Shown here piece by piece: positions 17,557 through 25,239 of a stretch of DNA of 50,966 nt. Below the pieces are notes generated by a model, which saw only the letters and a list, made by a program, of their open reading frames with translations, was not told the DNA's origin and did not search any database. Origin of the DNA: Chloroflexota bacterium (GTDB lineage: Bacteria; Chloroflexota; UBA6077; FW602-bin22; JACPRP01); the NCBI GenBank assembly GCA_016189905.1, contig JACPRP010000072.1, forward strand, positions 1-50,966. Reading direction: 5' to 3'. Numbering within the stretch: the first letter of the stretch is position 1; each line of letters begins with the position of its first letter. Position numbers and translations under genes: made by a program.

Positions 17557-18151
17557 TGCCTTCAGTCTCCTTCAGTCCGTTGAATCCTTCGTCGGGCCTG
17601 CTTTCCGCCGTATCACCCTGTTGCCTCACGCTCTGCGCTAGCATCTCTCTGGCTCGGTGAAGCCGAACCTTGACCGCCCCTTCGCTGAGTCCGACGATCT
17701 TTCCAATCTCCTTGCAGGACATATCGTACCAGTAACGCAGAACGACAATCGGTCGGTAATGGGGTGAGAGGAGATCGAGCGCCTGGCGTATTGCTCGATC
17801 CCTTTCACGGGCCACTGCGTATCTTTCCGGGTCGGCTTCACCATCGCATAGCTGACGAGATTCATCAAGCTCTACTGTCACAGCGCGCCTCGATCGACGA
17901 AGAACGTCGATGCAGTAATGGGCCGTTATCGAGAGCAACCAGGTGATGAAGCTCTGTGCCGGGTCATATGTCGAAAGGTGGGTATAGGCCCGCACGAAGC
18001 TCTCCTGCGCCGCATCCTCGGCCTCGACCGCGTTCAGAAGTAGTCGATAGGCCAGGTTGAACACCGCGCCCTGATGCTTCTCGACGATGTTGGTAAAGGC
18101 CTCTTTGTCGCCCTGTAACGTGGCCTGAATCCATTGCCTTTCGTTCAACAC
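17537..18151 (-). CDS. ECF-type RNA polymerase sigma factor (SigW/RpoE-like)
   Basis: A 204-residue ECF sigma factor with only regions 2 and 4. Region 2 is seen as FNLAYRLLLNAVEAEDAAQESFVRAY and FITWLLSITAHYCIDVLRRSRR, which bind core polymerase and the -10. Region 4 is LLSPHYRPIVVLRYWYDMSCKEIGKIVGLSEGAVKVRLHRAREML, a helix-turn-helix that binds the -35. Start GTG 18151, with GGTAGGGG upstream. Its last 20 bases overlap the anti-sigma gene. A SigW-like promoter (TGTAAC-17-CGTA) lies 18-44 bases upstream, so it probably drives its own transcription. The three-gene operon sigma, anti-sigma and polymer-forming membrane protein points to an envelope-stress regulon. Confidence 0.93.
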   Translation of the reverse strand: MLNERQWIQATLQGDKEAFTNIVEKHQGAVFNLAYRLLLNAVEAEDAAQESFVRAYTHLSTYDPAQSFITWLLSITAHYCIDVLRRSRRAVTVELDESRQLCDGEADPERYAVARERDRAIRQALDLLSPHYRPIVVLRYWYDMSCKEIGKIVGLSEGAVKVRLHRAREMLAQSVRQQGDTAESRPDEGFNGLKETEGNALFKS

Positions 18152-18168
18152 ACACCCCTACCAGATTA

Positions 18169-18195
18169 TACGCACCATGTCTATCCGGGGTTACA
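18169..18195 (-). promoter_or_regulatory. Predicted ECF (SigW-type) autoregulatory promoter
   Basis: Minus-strand TGTAAC (18195-18190), a 17-base spacer and CGTA (18172-18169), close to the B. subtilis SigW consensus TGAAAC-N16-CGTA. The CGTA runs into TATAAT (18169-18164), so the primary sigma may also read it weakly. It lies just upstream of the ECF gene start. Confidence 0.55.
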
Positions 18196-18521
18196 GACCT
18201 GTCGGTCGGGTAGGACGAGACAGCTTTCAACTGTGGACCATAGCGTTTTGCGAAAAGATTGAGCTGTTGTCCAGGCCGTGTAGGGGCGACTGGCTGTCGC
18301 CCTCAGCAGATAACCGAGCGGTCAATATTATCGCAAACCGCTGTAAATATACAGCGTTTGCGATAACGTTTGCTCATTCGTGGCAGCAAGGACCACTGCC
18401 AGTTATACAAACGTGGTTATTCGCCCCTGCGTTGTTGGCTGGCACCTCAATACTTTCGCAATGTGCGTTAGCTGGGAGAGATTGAGCCGCGTAGAACGCC
18501 AGGGGCGCCAGGGACAATCGC
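18196..18521. other. Intergenic region between the ABC permease and the ECF operon
   Basis: About 325 bases between co-directional genes, less GC-rich than the genes around it. It contains the bulged inverted repeat at 18328-18366. No coding region is supported. Confidence 0.35.
18328..18366 (-). terminator. Bulged inverted repeat, possible terminator of the ABC operon
   Basis: TTATCGCAAACCGCTGTA and TACAGCGTTTGCGATAA pair over 17 bases with one extra C in the left arm and an AATA loop. It lies about 155 bases past the permease stop. A dyad operator is the alternative. Confidence 0.4.
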
Positions 18522-19781
18522 TTACGTTGGCCTCAACTGGCGCTGGAAGAGACGGACGGTCATGATCAGTCCTACCAGGGCTATCAAGCCGAGAGCAATA
18601 TAAAGGACGACGTTCCCTGGTTCCCCCCTGTTCATAACACTGTGCAGAATCTCTATTCCGTAGGTCGCCGGCAAAAGGTAGGATACGGCGAGCACGGGGA
18701 ACGTGATCTGCTCGAGCGGCACGACAAGACCACCCAGGAATATCGAGGCGAGGAGGATGATCATTGCCATCTGCGCAGCCGTCTGCTCGTTTGTCGCCAG
18801 GAGCGAGATCACGAAGCCGATTCCCAGAGATGCGAGGACGAGCAACAGAACGCTGATCCAGAAGAATGGGATCGAGCCCAGCACCACCACGCCGAGCGCC
18901 CAGGTTAACGCGCTGATCAGAATCGCGCTCACGGCTATGGCGAGCACGCCATAGCTGAAGTAGTGACCCGCGACGATCTCGCCGAGACGCACGGGCGTCG
19001 TCTGCCAGAGATGGAAAGTGCCCAGCAGCCTGGCTCTTACCATGGATAGGGCTGCCAGCGTCACCGCCAGATGCTGAATGACCAGTGCTATTGCCGCCGG
19101 CGTGAAGTAGTTGACTACCGTGGGCTCCTGGGAAGTGATGTTCTCAGTGTCCGCCTCGAATGGGGCGACCAGAACATCAGTCGGTATTCTCTCCACTGTC
19201 CGGATGATATCGAGCGCCGACGTGATGTCCTGGGGCGATATTCCGGCGATTTCCAGGATCCGCTCGACCTGGCTGAGCTGTTCTTCTGCCCTCCTGAGAT
19301 TCTCCTTGCCCAGATCGATGGCGCTGCGTTGCGCGGCGTTGTTGACACGGGTTATTTGCGCCGTGATGTCTATCCTGATGAACGCAAGCCTGACCGGGTT
19401 GATCTCATTTACGAACACCTTAATGATTGACCGCTGGCCGTTCTGAACCGTCTCGAGCGGCCTGTCTGGCAAGATCAGCACCAGGCTGACCCGCCTGGCT
19501 TGGAGCTGAGCCATCGCGCGGCTCAAGTCATCCGTCACTTCTGTGACGTCGAGGTATCCAGAGAGTTCTTGCGGTGAGATTTGAAACGAAGTTTGCTCTT
19601 GTTGCCCCTGCGTCACCACAATTGTCTTTGGGGGAGGGGTGGCCATAATGCTGCCGACGCCGAAAAGAAACAGAACGACGAATGGACCACCGATCATCCA
19701 TATCACCGTCGAAGGCTCGCGCACGACACGTGCCGTCCAGTTGCTGGTGAATGCCAGGGTGCGTATGATTGACTTAATCAC
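18522..19781 (-). CDS. ABC-2 type exporter permease
   Basis: About 420 residues. I chose the GTG at 19781, which overlaps the ATPase stop by eight bases, over the longer frame from 19898. The first ten residues lead into a membrane helix (VIWMIGGPFVVLFLFGVG). A large loop of about 180 residues outside the membrane follows, with a heptad-rich stretch (RRAEEQLSQVERILE). Five hydrophobic helices follow (LVIQHLAVTLAALSM, VLAIAVSAILISALTWALG, FFWISVLLLVLASLGIGF, AQMAMIILLASIFLGGLVVPL, VVLYIALGLIALVGLIM). This is the ABC-2 permease layout of drug, sodium or polysaccharide exporters. The substrate is unknown. It is coupled to the ATPase at 19774-20718. Confidence 0.85.
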   Translation of the reverse strand: MIKSIIRTLAFTSNWTARVVREPSTVIWMIGGPFVVLFLFGVGSIMATPPPKTIVVTQGQQEQTSFQISPQELSGYLDVTEVTDDLSRAMAQLQARRVSLVLILPDRPLETVQNGQRSIIKVFVNEINPVRLAFIRIDITAQITRVNNAAQRSAIDLGKENLRRAEEQLSQVERILEIAGISPQDITSALDIIRTVERIPTDVLVAPFEADTENITSQEPTVVNYFTPAAIALVIQHLAVTLAALSMVRARLLGTFHLWQTTPVRLGEIVAGHYFSYGVLAIAVSAILISALTWALGVVVLGSIPFFWISVLLLVLASLGIGFVISLLATNEQTAAQMAMIILLASIFLGGLVVPLEQITFPVLAVSYLLPATYGIEILHSVMNRGEPGNVVLYIALGLIALVGLIMTVRLFQRQLRPT

Positions 19782-20718
19782 TTCGGACCAACTTCTCGAA
19801 CACGTCTTCGAAAGGGGGCTGATAGCGCTCGGCGATAGAGATGGTGATGCCGAGCTGGCGCAGCCCTTCGATTGCCTGGGGAAGTGTCTCCTCGGCATTC
19901 TCTACGACCAGCCTGACGTCATTTCCACCAAAGATGTTCATCTGTTTTACCCCGGGCAGCCGATGCAGGACATCGTAGACCTCCGCGTCGACTCTTTCGG
20001 GTACCAGGCGAACGATATCCCCGCCGAAGGCTCGCCGTCGCAGGTCTCCTGGCGTACCCCTGGCAATGAGAATACCCTGAGATAGTAGTGTCAGCGCATT
20101 GCAGCGCTCCGCGTCATTCATGCTGTGGGTTGTCATAAGAATCGTCTTACCATCGTTTTTCATCTCGTTCAAGATGTTCCATACTTCCTCGCGGAGCAAG
20201 GGGTCGAGCCCGGCCATCGGCTCATCGATGAATGCGAGCTCTGGATCGTGGATCAGGACCGCTGCCAGTTGGAGACGTCGCATCATCCCTCCAGACAGGT
20301 CCCGTGTGAGCTTGTTCCGAGAGTCCCACAACCCGAGACGGGAAAGCAATCGGTGGATTACCTTTCTCTTGCCGAGCCAGCCCATCCCATAAAGGCCTGC
20401 TATGTGACTGAGATTTTCCCACGGGGTGAGGGTCGGAGATAAGAAGAAACCTTGAGGCATATAGCCGATCCGCTCGCGGATCTGTGTAGAAAAACGCGTC
20501 GGTGGAGTACCGAGCACGCTTACTTGCCCACGGGTCGGCGTATGGACGCCCACCATCATCAGGACCAGCGTAGTCTTCCCGCTTCCGCTCGGCCCGATGA
20601 GGCCGAAAATCTCGCCGGGCGTCACATCGAAGCTGATGTCTTTCACCACCGCCCGATGGTCGAACAGCTTGGTTACACGAACCAATTCGATTATCTTGTT
20701 CTTGCTCTCAGGTCCCAT
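19774..20718 (-). CDS. ABC transporter ATP-binding protein (ABC-2 exporter)
   Basis: A 314-residue ATPase. Walker A is GLIGPSGSGKTTL, the Q-loop is RIGYMPQGFFLSPTLTPWENL, the signature is LSGGMMRRLQLA, Walker B is LAFIDEPMAGLDP, and the switch His is in LMTTHSMNDAERC. A C-terminal domain (VRLVPERVDAEVYDVLHRLPGV) is that of NatA/DrrA-like exporters. The ATG at 20718 is the first codon of the 3-prime arm of a perfect 20-base inverted repeat (20699-20746), and I see no ribosome site between the arms. The true start could therefore be later, for example a TTG around codon 12, though that has no good ribosome site either. The permease gene overlaps its stop. Confidence 0.92.
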   Translation of the reverse strand: MGPESKNKIIELVRVTKLFDHRAVVKDISFDVTPGEIFGLIGPSGSGKTTLVLMMVGVHTPTRGQVSVLGTPPTRFSTQIRERIGYMPQGFFLSPTLTPWENLSHIAGLYGMGWLGKRKVIHRLLSRLGLWDSRNKLTRDLSGGMMRRLQLAAVLIHDPELAFIDEPMAGLDPLLREEVWNILNEMKNDGKTILMTTHSMNDAERCNALTLLSQGILIARGTPGDLRRRAFGGDIVRLVPERVDAEVYDVLHRLPGVKQMNIFGGNDVRLVVENAEETLPQAIEGLRQLGITISIAERYQPPFEDVFEKLVRSD

Positions 20719-20746
20719 TTGCTTCGATGGGACCTGAGAGCAAGAA
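20699..20746 (-). repeat. Perfect 20-base inverted repeat over the ABC ATPase start codon
   Basis: Arms at 20699-20718 and 20727-20746 are perfect reverse complements around an eight-base loop. Read on the minus strand the second arm begins with ATGGGACCTGAGAGC, the start of the ATPase gene. In the mRNA the AUG would be base-paired. There is no U-run, so it is not a standard terminator. Confidence 0.9.
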
Positions 20747-20775
20747 GGGTGCCAGGGAGCTTTTGTGAGATGGCC

Positions 20776-21534
20776 CTAGTTAAAGGCTTCTCCGCCGTCC
20801 ACGTTGATAGTCTGGCCAGTAATGAAGTCGCTGTCATCGGAGGCCAGAAAAACGATGGTGCCGACCAGGTCTTCCGGCCGCTGGCGCCGCTTGAAGCAGC
20901 GGCCCTGAGCGTATCTGTCCAGAAACTCTGGCTTGATGGCCCGCGCAACGCCCTCGCTCTCGGTCAGCCCGGGCGCAACCGCGTTGACGTTGATCCCAAA
21001 GGCACCTACCTCGCGCGCGAGCTGGCGCGTGAGCCCGATGATCGCCGACTTGGATGTCACGTAGTGCAAAAAATCCTTTGTCCCCGTGAAAAACGTGCTG
21101 GACGAGATGTTGATTATCTTCCCTTTCCCCTGGCCCTTCATGTAGGGGAAAACGGCTTTGCAGCAGAGGAAAACCCCTCTGACGTTCACCGCCATCACCC
21201 TGTCCCACTCGTCCACCGTCGTCTCCCAGAAATGCTTGCTAGGAACCAGGGCGACGAAGAGAGCCGCGTTGTTCACCAGAACGTCTATCTTGCCATAACG
21301 TTCCGCCGTTCTCCGAGCCATTTCCTCGACGCTAGGCTCGTTTGCGACGTCCACATCGATCGCAAGCGCGGTCCCGCCGTTGGCCTCGATTTCGTTGGCC
21401 GTCGCCTCGGCCGCTTGAAACGCGATATCGGCGACGGCGACTTTGGCCCCTTCGGCGGCGAAGCGCAGCGCGTAGGCTTTGCCTATCCCCTGTCCAGCGC
21501 CTGTCACGATGGCGACCCTGTTCTCAAGTCTCAT
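20776..21534 (-). CDS. Short-chain dehydrogenase/reductase (SDR)
   Basis: A 252-residue classical SDR. The ATG at 21534 is preferred because AGGAGG lies just upstream. The cofactor loop is TGAGQGIG (residues 12-19), the acidic residue VAVAD after beta-2 suggests NAD preference, NNAA follows, and the catalytic Ser-Tyr-Lys are in NISSSTFF and HYVTSKSAIIG. PGLTESEG and GQTINVDGGEAF complete the family signature. Substrate unknown; typical roles are oxidation of alcohols or reduction of 3-oxoacyl compounds. It lies between the ABC scar gene (21582-21737) and the intact ABC exporter on the same strand, with 57 bases to the ATPase start containing the large hairpin. Confidence 0.92.
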   Translation of the reverse strand: MRLENRVAIVTGAGQGIGKAYALRFAAEGAKVAVADIAFQAAEATANEIEANGGTALAIDVDVANEPSVEEMARRTAERYGKIDVLVNNAALFVALVPSKHFWETTVDEWDRVMAVNVRGVFLCCKAVFPYMKGQGKGKIINISSSTFFTGTKDFLHYVTSKSAIIGLTRQLAREVGAFGINVNAVAPGLTESEGVARAIKPEFLDRYAQGRCFKRRQRPEDLVGTIVFLASDDSDFITGQTINVDGGEAFN

Positions 21535-21581
21535 TCCACGAGTCCTCCTGACTGCCTTACTGTCGCTACAGTATACCACGT

Positions 21582-21737
21582 TTATCGCTGCTCCCAGCGG
21601 AAGAAGCGAAGGCCGAGGCCGATGAAGATGCCGAACACTTCACCCGCCTCAACCGTGAAGCTCAGCCCATCCAGCGCACGGGTTGCGCCGTATGACTTCC
21701 TCAGGTCACGGACATCGATGACCACTGCGGTTGACAT
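21582..21737 (-). pseudogene. ABC exporter deletion scar: ATPase N-terminus fused to a permease C-terminus (51 codons)
   Basis: A short complete frame from an ATG with strong AGGGAGG to a TAA encodes 51 residues. Residues 1-37 are the beginning of an ABC ATPase (VIDVRDLRKSYGATRALDG, then GEVFGI), which stops exactly where Walker A should start. The last 14 residues (FIGLGLRFFRWEQR) look like the end of an ABC-2 permease. The simplest reading is an in-frame deletion that removed most of an ATPase gene and nearly all of its permease. It differs in sequence from the intact pair at 18522-20718, so it is not a copy of that. An extended -10 (TGCTATAAT, 21904-21912) may still drive it and the SDR gene. 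Confidence 0.75.
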
Positions 21738-21903
21738 AAAGTTTCCTCCCTTTCTGAAGGCTCACGTGAATCCGCTCCGGTGTTGTCTCCTGTGATAAGG
21801 CGTAGCTTGGCAGGAGGGGAGGCAACTTACCAGGAGTCACCCGTTTTGGCCTTCTCAACGTGACCGTTACAGAAGTGACACTGGATATGCTGGCGATGTC
21901 TAG

Positions 21904-21912
21904 ATTATAGCA
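21904..21912 (-). promoter_or_regulatory. Extended -10 element upstream of the ABC scar and SDR genes
   Basis: Minus-strand TGCTATAAT (21912-21904) is a perfect TATAAT with the TGn extension. No clear -35 sits 17 bases upstream. Confidence 0.45.
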
Positions 21913-21941
21913 CGCTTTCTGAAAATCGAGGGGATTTACGC

Positions 21942-21970
21942 TTGACATTGGCCTGGTCAGGATGGAAAAT
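21942..21970 (+). promoter_or_regulatory. Predicted sigma70 promoter of the amidase gene
   Basis: TTGACA (21942-21947), a 17-base spacer and GAAAAT (21965-21970), about 26 bases upstream of the ATG at 21997. Confidence 0.5.
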
Positions 21971-21996
21971 GGGCTTGGAGGCATAGAAAGAAGCGT

Positions 21997-23115
21997 ATGG
22001 GACATGATCGTAGAACGACCTTCTGTCACATTATCCTCACCTTCATATTGACGCTGGCGCTGGTGTTGCTGACTGGATGCACCGCCGCGACAAAATCGCC
22101 GACGGCAGGCGAGGTCGTCTCGATTGCCACGTCGCCGCCCTCAGAAGTCACGTTAGATTCGGGACAAGCGCAGGGGTCCGCGCTTTCTCCGGACCCTTCG
22201 CCGGCGCCGACGCAGCATTCATCGCCGGACGCCGCGCCGGCGGCTGCGTCGGCGGCGGCTTCGACCCCTCAGACGCCTGCTACAGCCCAGTCGCCTCGAT
22301 CCGACGGGGTGGCAGCGACGGGTGAAGCGGATGCTGGCAATCCTGACGAGATGCTCGGTGAAATCGCTCCGTTGCCAACCTGGACGGCAGGCCCAACGGA
22401 AGGGAACGCTTCAGAGACGACAGGCGCTTTGTCGGCTGGCCCGCGCAAGAAAGTAGTTGCGCTCGATCCAGGGCATGGCGGACCTGAGGTCGGGTCGGCC
22501 GCACCCGGCCTGGCGGAGAAGAACGTCAACCTGGCGATCGCGCTCAGGCTGGCTGATGTGCTGCGCGCCGAAGACTACGAGGTTGTGCTCACCAGGGGCT
22601 CTGACAGGTCCGTCAGCCCCGATTATCAGGGCGGTGGCTATCCAGGGGTAGGGCGCGATCTTCAAGCCAGGATCGACATCGCCAACGCCGCCTCCGCCGA
22701 TCTGTTCATCTCCATCCACAACAACGGCAGCAACGACTCGAGCCTGTCGGGCACGGAGGTCTGGTACGACTCGCTGCGCGACTTTGCCGATCAGAACTGG
22801 GAGTTGGCGAATTTGGTGCTTGAGGGACTACTCGAGCAGATCCGGGCACTCGGCTATCCGGTGGTCAATCGAGGCCTCAAGGACGACGCTAACTTCCGAA
22901 TCTTCCGTGGCCGGGCCTACAACATCTATGTTCTCGGGCCGGGCAACGGCAGTCGGCCACACGTTCCAACGCAGATGCCGGGCGTGCTCGGCGAGTCCCT
23001 ATTCCTCAGCAATTCGAGGGATGCCGCTATGCTGCGGCAGGATAGCACGCTCGATGCCATTGCCGCTGGCTACCGCGATGCCATCGTCGCTTACTTCGAG
23101 CGGCATCCGGAGTAG
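21997..23115 (+). CDS. Lipoprotein N-acetylmuramoyl-L-alanine amidase (Amidase_3)
   Basis: A 372-residue cell-wall hydrolase that cuts the bond between N-acetylmuramic acid and L-alanine of peptidoglycan. A signal sequence ends in a lipobox (LLTGC, Cys28), so it should be lipid-anchored. A low-complexity Ala/Pro/Ser-rich linker of about 100 residues separates it from the catalytic domain at about 150-368. Zinc ligands are visible: His in ALDPGHGG, Glu in LAEKNVNL, His in FISIHNNGS. The catalytic Glu is in VLGESLFLSN. Length fits Amidase_3 enzymes with a linker. A weak ribosome site (GAAAG) precedes the ATG. Confidence 0.92.
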   Translation: MGHDRRTTFCHIILTFILTLALVLLTGCTAATKSPTAGEVVSIATSPPSEVTLDSGQAQGSALSPDPSPAPTQHSSPDAAPAAASAAASTPQTPATAQSPRSDGVAATGEADAGNPDEMLGEIAPLPTWTAGPTEGNASETTGALSAGPRKKVVALDPGHGGPEVGSAAPGLAEKNVNLAIALRLADVLRAEDYEVVLTRGSDRSVSPDYQGGGYPGVGRDLQARIDIANAASADLFISIHNNGSNDSSLSGTEVWYDSLRDFADQNWELANLVLEGLLEQIRALGYPVVNRGLKDDANFRIFRGRAYNIYVLGPGNGSRPHVPTQMPGVLGESLFLSNSRDAAMLRQDSTLDAIAAGYRDAIVAYFERHPE

Positions 23116-23138
23116 CGGGATGTGAATGGAGTGAACCG

Positions 23139-23702
23139 TTGAACGAAACGCCTTTCAGGATTCTCGGCATCCCCGGTAGCCTGCGGCGTCACTCATACAA
23201 TCGTGGGTTACTCAAGGCGGCCCAACAGGTGGCGCCTGCTGGGGTGGATATCGAGGTATCCGACCTCGCAGACATACCACTCTACAACTCGGACGTGGAG
23301 GCCATCGGGGAGCCGTTGCCGGTGCGCGAGTTTAAGGATCGCGTCCGCGCGGCCGATGCGCTGCTGATCGCAACGCCCGAGTACAACTACTCGATTCCAG
23401 GCGTGCTTAAGAACGCCATCGACTGGGCGTCACGGCCTCCTTCTGCTGCCCCCATCGCGCGCAAGCCGATCGCCATCATGGGGGCGTCCTCGGGGCATTA
23501 CGGGACAGTTCGCGCGCAACTCGCGCTGCGGCAGTGTCTGGCATCGTTCGGCGCCCTGGTGCTGGTTAAGCCCGAGCTTCACGTGTTCAACGCGGGCGAG
23601 CGCTTCGATGCCGAGGGCAACCTCACGGACTCAGTGACGCTGGGGAAGGTTCAGAAGCTGGTCGAGGCTCTGGTTGCCTGGACCCAGCGTCTCCGAGGTT
23701 AG
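23139..23702 (+). CDS. NADPH-dependent FMN reductase family protein
   Basis: A 187-residue flavodoxin-fold flavoprotein. The start is TTG with GGAGTGA nine bases upstream; it begins 23 bases after the amidase stop, so the two may be co-transcribed. The phosphate loop is GIPGSLRRHSYNRGLL, the middle motif is LLIATPEYNYSIPGVLKNAIDW and the second flavin-contact region is IMGASSGHYGTVRAQLALRQ, as in the chromate/quinone reductase branch (ChrR/YieF-like). It reduces FMN, quinones or metals with NAD(P)H, usually in the cytoplasm as an antioxidant enzyme. The precise electron acceptor cannot be told. Confidence 0.9.
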   Translation: MNETPFRILGIPGSLRRHSYNRGLLKAAQQVAPAGVDIEVSDLADIPLYNSDVEAIGEPLPVREFKDRVRAADALLIATPEYNYSIPGVLKNAIDWASRPPSAAPIARKPIAIMGASSGHYGTVRAQLALRQCLASFGALVLVKPELHVFNAGERFDAEGNLTDSVTLGKVQKLVEALVAWTQRLRG

Positions 23703-23880
23703 CCTCGCACCAGAGAATTCGAGCATTTTGCGCCAGAGAGTGGCTCCCCGCCCCAGGCGACCATGTGGGGATTGCCCCGATGCCGCCCGGTCGGTGACTT
23801 AACCTATCACAAACTGCTATTAGCTGCCAAGTATAACCGTCATACAACCATCAGCGCCCGCGAAGGGTGTGCCGTGGCGC

Positions 23881-24933
23881 TTACACGACTCCCACTTTAT
23901 CTTGCTCGGACGCCGACGACAGTTCCCTGCCAACTGCCCTGGCGATCGGCCTCAATTCAGCCATCAACTGGTCGAAGTTCTCGAAAGTGAGGGACTGGAT
24001 ACCGTCCGACAGAGCTTCCTCAGGGTTGGGATGGACCTCGACGATCAAGCCGTCGGCGCCGGCCGCGACCGCGGCCCGAGCGAGTGTGGGGACGTACCGG
24101 AAATGGCCGGCGGCGTGGCTCGGATCGACTATCACCGGAAGGTGACTGTACCTCTTCACCACCGCTATGCTGCTGACATCCAGCGTAAAACGGGTGCTCG
24201 TCTCGAAGGTTCGGATGCCTCTCTCACAGAGGATCACGCGGTCGTTGCCCTCAGCCAGGATGTAATCTGCCGCCGTGAGCCACTCGTTGATCGTCGAAGA
24301 CAGCCCACGCTTTAGAATTACCGTATGTCCTGATCTCCCAACCTCTCGCAGCAACGTATAGTTCTGCATGTTGCGGGCTCCGACCTGCAGCACGTCCGCA
24401 TAGCGAACGATCTGCTCGACGTGATGCGGGTCGACGACCTCGGTAACCACGGGAAGGCCTGTTTCCGCGCGCGCCCGGGCAAGTATATCCAGGCCGTCTT
24501 CGGCCAGGCCCTGGAAGGCGAACGGAGATGTCCGGGGTTTGTAGGCGCCGCCGCGCAAGGCATTGGCGCCAGCGGCTTTCACCGCCTCGGCCGCTCGAAG
24601 CATCTGGGTCTCGCTCTCCACCGCGCAGGGGCCAGCGATCATGACGAGGCGCTCTCCGCCAACATCGAGCCCACCCAGGGGCACCAGACTTAATTCTTTG
24701 TGAAACTCGCGTGAGGCAAGCTTGTATGGCTTCATAATCCGCGTGACGGTATCTACTCCCGCGAGAACGGCGAAAACATCTGTGGATACTTCGCCTGTCC
24801 GACTGCCAAGAATTGCGACCACCGTCTTGTCGGTTCCGACGTTGAGCAAAGTATCGAAACCCATCGCAGTGGCTCGCTCGACGACGTGATCGATTTGTTG
24901 GGTCGTCGCGCCGCTCGTCATTTGCACTATCAT
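23881..24933 (-). CDS. aroF: 3-deoxy-7-phosphoheptulonate (DAHP) synthase, type I-beta with N-terminal ferredoxin-like domain
   Basis: A 350-residue enzyme that condenses phosphoenolpyruvate with erythrose 4-phosphate, the first step of the shikimate pathway. The first 70 residues form a small regulatory domain (VERATAMGFDTLLNV; VAILGSRTGEV), as in Thermotoga-type enzymes. The barrel shows MIAGPCAVESE, RGGAYKPRTSPFAFQG, VGARNMQN, VILKRGLSSTI and IVDPSHAAGHF, which include the metal and phosphate ligands. The ATG has a perfect AAGGAGGT upstream. It is alone; other aromatic biosynthesis genes are not in this window. A promoter lies at 25019-25047, leaving a leader of about 80 bases. Confidence 0.95.
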   Translation of the reverse strand: MIVQMTSGATTQQIDHVVERATAMGFDTLLNVGTDKTVVAILGSRTGEVSTDVFAVLAGVDTVTRIMKPYKLASREFHKELSLVPLGGLDVGGERLVMIAGPCAVESETQMLRAAEAVKAAGANALRGGAYKPRTSPFAFQGLAEDGLDILARARAETGLPVVTEVVDPHHVEQIVRYADVLQVGARNMQNYTLLREVGRSGHTVILKRGLSSTINEWLTAADYILAEGNDRVILCERGIRTFETSTRFTLDVSSIAVVKRYSHLPVIVDPSHAAGHFRYVPTLARAAVAAGADGLIVEVHPNPEEALSDGIQSLTFENFDQLMAELRPIARAVGRELSSASEQDKVGVV

Positions 24934-25018
24934 CGTGGCACCTCCTTACCCCTGCTTGAAGAACTTGATATACCCTTATCGTTTGTCTGGGAAGACATCT
25001 AATGGTTTGCGAGTTAAT

Positions 25019-25047
25019 ATGATAACCGACATTCTTTACTTGTGCAA
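25019..25047 (-). promoter_or_regulatory. Predicted promoter of DAHP synthase
   Basis: Minus-strand TTGCAC (25047-25042), a 17-base spacer and TATCAT (25024-25019). Confidence 0.55.
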
Positions 25048-25077
25048 GCATTCCGGCTGTTTCCTTGTTTGTCCCTG

Positions 25078-25106
25078 TTGCCTGACAGTATCGAACGGCA
25101 TATAAT
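25078..25106 (+). promoter_or_regulatory. Predicted promoter of the MFS gene at 25240
   Basis: TTGCCT (25078-25083), a 17-base spacer and perfect TATAAT (25101-25106). The leader would be about 125 bases. Confidence 0.6.
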
Positions 25107-25239
25107 CAGGGTGACTGGAGCGCCACCTGACGGGCATGCCTCCTCCCCCGCAGGAATCTTCTTGGCCGAGCTCGACTAGAACATGGCCTTAAAGACATCT
25201 TGTTAACGCTCTGGCGACGATCTGAGAGACGGCTCAGAT

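Larger units (their letters stand above)
24934..25239. other. Divergent intergenic region between DAHP synthase and the MFS gene
   Basis: About 306 bases with the two back-to-back promoters at 25019-25047 (minus) and 25078-25106 (plus). No leader peptide rich in aromatic residues and no T-box-like structure were seen in the DAHP synthase leader. Confidence 0.4.

Noticed and set aside
20452..21795. Long plus-strand open frame of 447 codons across the ABC ATPase and SDR genes
   Set aside because: It is antisense to two genes with clear catalytic motifs, has no ribosome site and resembles no protein; the open frame is caused by GC-rich codon bias.
24934..25047. Attenuator or T-box in the DAHP synthase leader
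   Set aside because: No leader peptide with Trp/Phe/Tyr codon runs, and no T-box consensus bases seen; the leader is only about 80 bases.
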